From positions 20,358,694 through 20,422,693 of the forward strand of contig BRKX01000014.1 of the NCBI GenBank assembly GCA_026008535.1: 64,000 bases of DNA, read 5' to 3'. A program made the position numbers and the translations under genes. The notes below the pieces were generated by a model. It was not told the origin of the DNA, did not search any database, and was given only the letters and a program-made list of their open reading frames with translations. How positions within the stretch are numbered: the stretch's first letter is position 1; the number at the start of each line of letters is the position of its first letter. This document shows positions 56,985-64,000 of the stretch, one piece after another. This DNA comes from Perilla frutescens. Its lineage: Eukaryota > Streptophyta > Magnoliopsida > Lamiales > Lamiaceae.

Positions 56985-57464
56985 ACTTTCTTTCTTCCTT
57001 TCTTTTTATCTGTTTTTGTTTTATTTAATTGTGTGCGAATTTTAGTTCTGATGCTCTTTACTTGTTTCTTTTGTTTTATTTTTTTTTTTTTAAATTTCGT
57101 TAAAAAAAAATAATAATAATAATAATATTGAGGCATGGTGCGGTGAACGTGGAGTCGTGATTGTTACGCTGTCATCGTGGTCTCTCAACCACTTGGTTGG
57201 TTACTTTACAACGGAAGGGTTAATTTTAAATGTGGGGGGGCAATGTTTGTTCTCTATAATTCCAGGGACCTCTTTGCAATTCCCCTACCTTTGATTTGGG
57301 GATTTTCCTTTTACAAGCCCTAATTCCCCTTTTAATTTAACCCCTTCTTTTGCCTTAGTAATTTTTTTGTAGCGATATTTTCACTGCCTCCTTGCAGTTT
57401 TCACCGCCGTGACTTCCCGCCTTCCTCAACCCCTGTCGACGATTTCCGATCACCATCTCCTCCG
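56985..57464 (+). other. pol-env spacer of Athila element 2 with PPT-like block
   Basis: T-rich and (AAT)n low-complexity sequence, then AAATGTGGGGGGG (57228-57240), a copy of the polypurine tract block. A CT-rich leader precedes the env-like ATG at 57465. No gene. Confidence 0.65.
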
Positions 57465-58850
57465 ATGGGCCGACGAAAGACATCCAAGAAGCGTTCGAAA
57501 ACGGCTACTGCGACCATCCCTTCATCTGCACCACCGGACCGCTCCCCTGCTTCACCAGAACACACTCCATCTCCGCCGCCCGCGGCCACGCCACCCCAAC
57601 CATCTCCGGTATCCAGTACCACTCCTCCTACTGCACAACCTCTTCGGTGCCTCAAGCGCCGTCCCCCACCTTCACCCACCAGAGCCGGTCCCAGTAAGCG
57701 CAAGCTTCCATCCCCGCCGCCTCAACAGGCCTCCCCACAGCTTTCCGGTGACCCTTCTGCCACTCCCTCGCCGCCACCCTCTGCGCCTTCTCCATAGGCC
57801 ACGTCTGCTTCTTCTAGCCGTCGCCGCCGGCCTGCACCGCCACCTCCATACCTTGCCGATGATGTGGTAACTCTGCGCACGCGAAGGAACTCCAATCGTT
57901 CCTTTGTCGGCGCTCGACTTTTTAATTGGGCTAACATAGCTATTTTAGGACAGAATGACAATATTCGTGCTTATTTTGATAGAATTGGTTGGGGTGCTTT
58001 CTTGGATATGTCTTTCCCTGCGCATAAGTTGTTGAGTTTGGAATTCTTGTCTACTTTTGCGTATGATGCCTCTCGTCCTCTTAATGATTCTCATGCTGTG
58101 GTTTTCACGTTAGGGGGTCGTCGTTTTCATTTGTCTATTAATGATTTGAATGTGTTACTTGGTTTTGAGTCTGATGAGTCCATTATCTCTGATGCTTATC
58201 TCGATGCTCCTCGTGACTTGCCTGCTTCATTTGGTATGCTTGCTTCTGAGCGTTGGTGTGAACTGTCTATAGATACTGAGTATGTGTCTAAATCTGCTAG
58301 GAGTAACCATCTTCGTGATGGTGCCCTCCGCCTTTGCCATCATTTTTTGTCTTGTACTTTCTTTGGTAGAGTCGACTTGATGAATGTGGTCTCCCACTAA
58401 GAGCTCTTTCTGTTAAATTGCATGATCTTAGGTGACAAAGTGAATTTTGGTGCATGGATAGCTGGACAGTGGCAGTTTACTGCTAGGCACCCACTGTATA
58501 AGATTACTCTTGGGCATATAATTACTCTCTTGGCCCAGCGTTTGCATGTTCCACATGATGACCCTGTCTTTCTGCCTGCTACTTTATTTTCTCTCGTTGA
58601 CTTTGCTGCTATGAAGCTCTTGTGTGTTAACGCCGATGGGCAATATCAACTTTCTCAATCGGACGTCGAAGACCCGAGTTCTCTTTCAAGTGCAGGTCCC
58701 TCTGCCGTTCCGGCCTCTATTCTGCCCGCTTTTGAGGCTTTGCTCACCACAGTGACCCAAGGACTTGAAGATCGCCTCAACTGCCGCCTCGATGATATCG
58801 ACACTCGCCTCACAGCCATGGAGCATGTTCTTCGAAACATGGCTGATTAG
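57465..58850 (+). pseudogene. env-like ORF of Athila element 2
   Basis: One frame runs 462 codons from MGRRKTSKKRSKTAT to …HVLRNMAD with only two in-frame stops, TAG at 57795-57797 and TAA at 58398-58400. The N-terminus is basic and then Pro/Ser-rich. The folded part (AILGQNDNIRAYFDRIGWGAF, LSINDLNVLLGF, ILGDKVNFGAWIAG) matches element 1 at 5970-6600. The end has a coiled-coil-like helix (LEDRLNCRLDDIDTRLTAME). GC content is higher in the N-terminal third. No signal peptide or membrane span was seen, so a viral-type envelope role is doubtful. Confidence 0.82.
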
Positions 58851-60180
58851 TGTTTGCCCTCTCTTCCCTCTCTTTCTTGTTGTTTTACTTGTTCTTTTCA
58901 TTTCTGTGTTTTATTTTGCTTTCTTGTCTTTGTGTTTCACCCTTTCACAGTGAGGACACTGTGTGTTCTTAAATGTGGGGAGGGGGGGTCAGTAAGTATT
59001 TGCTTAATACCAAAAAAAAAAAAAAAAAAAAGAGAGCATAAGGCTGTGAAGGTTGGATAAGTATGAGGAGGAATAGTTACGACCTGATTTGACTGGTAGT
59101 TTTGGTGTTGTCTCATTTGTGATGTCTTTAACTGCTCGTATGATACCTTGGATAACAAATTGTGCTCTAGATCATGTTTTTGTAACCTCAAAAAGTGAGT
59201 TTTGAGCCCATGAGCATGTCAATTCATTGAAAGCTCTTTGTTTATTGAGAGTGTGTCGGATTTGGATATTTGATGCTTGGTTTGCTCTTTTGCCAATTAT
59301 TTTTGTCACCACAGTTGAAACTTTGGAAATGATTAAGGCAATTAGGAACACACCCCATTTTTTGGCCTCCAACAGAAAATAATGCCCTACCGTTACAGTT
59401 TCCACCTAGTGAACCAATTTTGAGCCTGTAATTTCCCCAATTCCTTGTTCAACTGAACTTCACAAGAAATTAGCCATAGCTTTGATTTTAGCTTGTATCT
59501 TGTCCCTGGGAACATGAAAGCCATTCTGACTTGCTGAACTTTGGAATTTGGGAAGATTGCTAGCCAATTTTATATTCTTCCAGATTAAAAAAAATGAAAA
59601 AGAAAAAAAAATGAAAGAAGAAAAAGCAGAGTACAGGGCTGCTAATTATTATAAATAAAAAAAAAGAGGAGTTGAAAGGGGTATAGCTGCTGGGATTGAA
59701 TTCCATGATGATGGATGTTGGTACAAATAAAGACAAGGGTGAATGAGCTTACATGTTCCCTACTTTTGAGCCAAGTACCCAGACTTATCCAACCCGTCAC
59801 CCAAGCCCCATTACACCCTTTTTACAAGACCTTTTGATCCTTGGATTAACTTGGTTTGATGATAATGGGGATGACAAAAGAGCAAACCTATGCTGAGAAT
59901 TCCAAATCACGGCTTGTGTGCATAATATTTCAAGACAGTTCCTCGTTTTTGTTGAGCGAATATGAGAGAATCCTGGAGAGGCTGGATCCATGAGCATAAT
60001 TCTGACTTGGTTGAGAGCAGTGATAGATTTCATAAATGAGATGGGTTGGTGGTTTGTGAATGGTTGAGTCGTAACCATTCCTCTGAATACTTTCCAGCTT
60101 GAGGCAGGTCGTGTGCTTCGTTGTTCCCTCTCTATCTTTGTTTTCAGTTTGTTTTGTATGCTCGAGGGCGAGCATTGCTC
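58851..60180 (+). other. 3' noncoding region of Athila element 2
   Basis: No gene. It contains a PPT-like block AAATGTGGGGAGGGGGGG (58971-58988) 120 bases after the env stop, preceded by GAGGACAC, then A-runs at 59010-59030 and about 59585-59625. The open frames on the minus strand (such as 59797-60078) have no family. Confidence 0.6.
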
Positions 60181-60195
60181 AAATGTGGGGGGTTT
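60181..60195 (+). promoter_or_regulatory. Polypurine tract of Athila element 2
   Basis: AAATGTGGGGGGTTT directly before the LTR TG, preceded by GAGCATTGCTC, a short palindrome. It is the plus-strand primer site. Confidence 0.8.
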
Positions 60196-61567
60196 TGATT
60201 GGGTTCTTTTTACCTATCTTTTGAGGATAATTTTGTTGTATAATTTTTGCATAATTATCTACCTCGCATCTATTTTGGAAAAGTTTTGTTGTGCTTTGAA
60301 GTTGTGCAGGTGGATAGTTATAATTGGGCAGCTAGGCTACTAGTTTTGGGAATTGCAGCAGGGTTCGTTTGAAAGGAAGTTCTGAAGCAGGCCGTTTGGG
60401 CAAGCCGCCTGGAGGATGGACCGAGAAGCTAGGATCTGGGCCTGCGCGAGTAAATTCAGCCCGTTTTGCACAAGTATTGATCCAGCCCAAGATCTGGACG
60501 TGGATTCCAGCTTTACTACAGCTTTTGATCACCTCTATTTTGACTATTACCTAGTAGAGATAGGATAGGATTTTAATTCCATATAAAGCTCTCTTTAAAT
60601 TTGGAAATTATCTTGGGGGATATGGATGTATCTATTTTAATAGTTTTTTATGTCAGATTGTATAGACAGACGCGAGAGAGAAGAACACCGTTCAGAAATC
60701 ACAATTATTCTTCCAGATTCATATTTTTTTACTAGAATTCATATAGTCGATATTTTGATGATTGATATGCGATCAAGCTAGACAACGTTCATCCGGAAAT
60801 CAATCCATGAATCTTTGGCTCGATTCAACTGTGAGATCTAAATGCTTTCTTCTAATTAATTAATTTCGTGTATTTACTATTCTCCGCTTTGCAAGTTGTG
60901 ATTGATTCGAATTTACAAAGTAGTTGCAAATACTTAGTAGTTTGAATTTGTTACTAGCTAATTAAATCTATCATCCGAAATTGTGATAGGAATTAATTTG
61001 GAGCAAAACGATTTCTCATAATCAAGGGAATAGTAAACTTAATTGAATTGTCATGTGTTAGAGTCGATTGATTTTGTATCGGGTTCCTTAGGAATTTAAT
61101 GCAATCAACCCATTAAATCGGTAGAGTGTCTCTCAAGATTGTCGGTTGATTAGGGAAGCGATTAATGAAGTGTCTTCTTGATTGTCGAAAAGTATAGGAA
61201 TTAGGTTATGCCGGGAAGTGTCTTCGATAACCATAACCGATTTACATGGAATAATTAATTTAATTCTTGAATCTAGGATCAGTTGAATAGCCAAGGTGGT
61301 GTGATTGAATTCCGGATAATTTTTAATCACTTATATAATTAACTCTTGTGTGTGAATGTTTGGATATTTATTTAATCACTACGTTAGTTTCGCATCTTTT
61401 ATTTTATTTCTATAAATTCTCTGTTGAAGGGTTTTGTTTTACAGGTTGAAAAGTTAGGATAATTCTCGCCAGTCTCTAGGGAAACGATCTTGCTTACCAC
61501 TGTACTGTGCAGTTTGGGCAAGCCGACTGTTGTCAGAACTTTTAATTTTGGTGGAAACGACACACCA
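60196..61567 (+). mobile_element. 3' LTR of Athila element 2
   Basis: 1372 bp, same length as the 5' LTR, about 20 substitutions. The TATA region has changed from TCTATATAAAAC to CCATATAAAGC, so promoter strength may differ between the two LTRs. Ends …ACACACCA followed by the target duplication TGAAC. Confidence 0.96.
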
Positions 61568-61572
61568 TGAAC
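61568..61572. other. Target-site duplication, right copy (TGAAC)
   Basis: Exact repeat of 49936-49940. Removing the element and one copy gives a continuous AT-rich pre-insertion site. Confidence 0.95.
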
Positions 61573-63866
<2,294 letters not shown>

Positions 63867-63973
63867 CTCCGGATATGGAACATAGAAGTGAGCAAAAGAA
63901 TAAAGAAATACTAATCATAGTCGCCTTGTACGTCAAGGGTTTAGTGAGCAATAGAATAACACTCATCCCAGCC
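63867..63973 (-). CDS. Candidate exon of an unknown gene running off the window
   Basis: On the minus strand a TTGTGCAG acceptor and a GGAG/GTAGGT donor frame 107 bases with one frame open for 35 codons (AGMSVILLLTKPLTYKATMI, then SISLFFCSLLCSISG). The peptide is hydrophobic, membrane-like. There is no family match and coding status is uncertain; it could equally be intron sequence. Confidence 0.2.
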
Positions 63974-64000
63974 CTGCACAATTTTACATTAAATTCAGTA

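Larger units (their letters stand above)
49941..61567 (+). mobile_element. Full-length Athila-type Ty3/gypsy element 2, 11.6 kb
   Basis: The element is complete, with two 1372-bp LTRs, tRNA-Asp primer site, gag, pol, double hairpin, env-like ORF, polypurine tract and 5-bp target duplication TGAAC. By eye the LTRs differ at about 20 positions (14 transitions, 6 transversions) with no indels, about 1.5%. With commonly used plant rates this means roughly 0.5-1 million years since insertion. Four premature stops and one frameshift make it non-autonomous now. It is the youngest identifiable element in the window. Confidence 0.97.

Noticed and set aside
57401..57961. Overlapping 79-153-codon frames on both strands (Arg/His/Leu-rich, Gly/Val-rich)
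   Set aside because: They are shadows of the GC- and Pro-rich N-terminus of the env-like ORF of Athila element 2.

Overview
This window looks like a repeat-dense, AT-rich stretch of a flowering-plant (eudicot-type) nuclear genome. Almost everything I can identify is transposable-element DNA in various stages of decay. I found no confidently functional host gene. The best candidates for non-repeat coding sequence are a spliced Ulp1-protease-like gene at 46.3-48.5 kb, itself probably transposon-borne, and one possible exon at the right edge (63.87-63.97 kb).

Layout, left to right. 1-9664: the 3' part of an Athila-type Ty3/gypsy element on the + strand (gag tail, protease, RT, RNase H, integrase, env-like ORF, polypurine tract, 3' LTR). 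Its LTR ends exactly inside the RT gene of a Sirevirus-type Ty1/copia element, so it is nested in it. 9665-15101: the rest of that Sirevirus (RT-RNase H, env-like gene, 3' LTR). 15.1-20.5 kb: mixed debris with an Ulp1-like fragment, a minus-strand gypsy-like LTR and a minus-strand Mutator-like transposase pseudogene. 20509-20747: a Stowaway-type MITE, followed by a Sirevirus LTR fragment. 22134-26378: a non-autonomous Helitron with both termini, on the minus strand. 26.7-30.66 kb: a truncated minus-strand Ty1/copia element (3' LTR, PPT, RNase H, RT, integrase) carrying an organelle-type tRNA-Met(CAU) pseudogene. 30.66-37.93 kb: a minus-strand Sirevirus-like block with an LTR stub, a PPT and three diverged env-like genes in tandem. 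38.2-40.98 kb: a plus-strand Sirevirus env and 3' LTR. 40.98-41.70 kb: the 5' end (LTR, PBS, gag start) of a minus-strand copia element. 42924-44642: a solo LTR with perfect target-site duplication. 45464-45626: a foldback MITE with 9-bp target duplication. 46.0-49.3 kb: the Ulp1-like gene region embedded in two 125-137-bp minisatellite arrays. 49307-49807: a CACTA-like non-autonomous element. 49941-61567: a full-length Athila element with two 1372-bp LTRs, tRNA-Asp primer site and TSD TGAAC. 61.57-64.0 kb: AT-rich DNA with microsatellites and one candidate exon.

How the parts relate. The two Athila elements share one plan: gag-pol, then a conserved double RNA hairpin just after the pol stop, then an env-like ORF. 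Polypurine-tract-like blocks lie before the env-like ORF, after it and at the 3' LTR. The first hairpin shows a compensatory base-pair change between the two elements, which argues for a selected RNA structure. The Sirevirus env-like genes each appear to have their own TATA-like box and leader. These two architectural signals, together with the tandem env-like triplet, are the most unusual things in the window.

Domain names come from recognising conserved motifs by eye. No database search was run. Element ages, nesting order and pseudogene status are inferred from the sequence shown.
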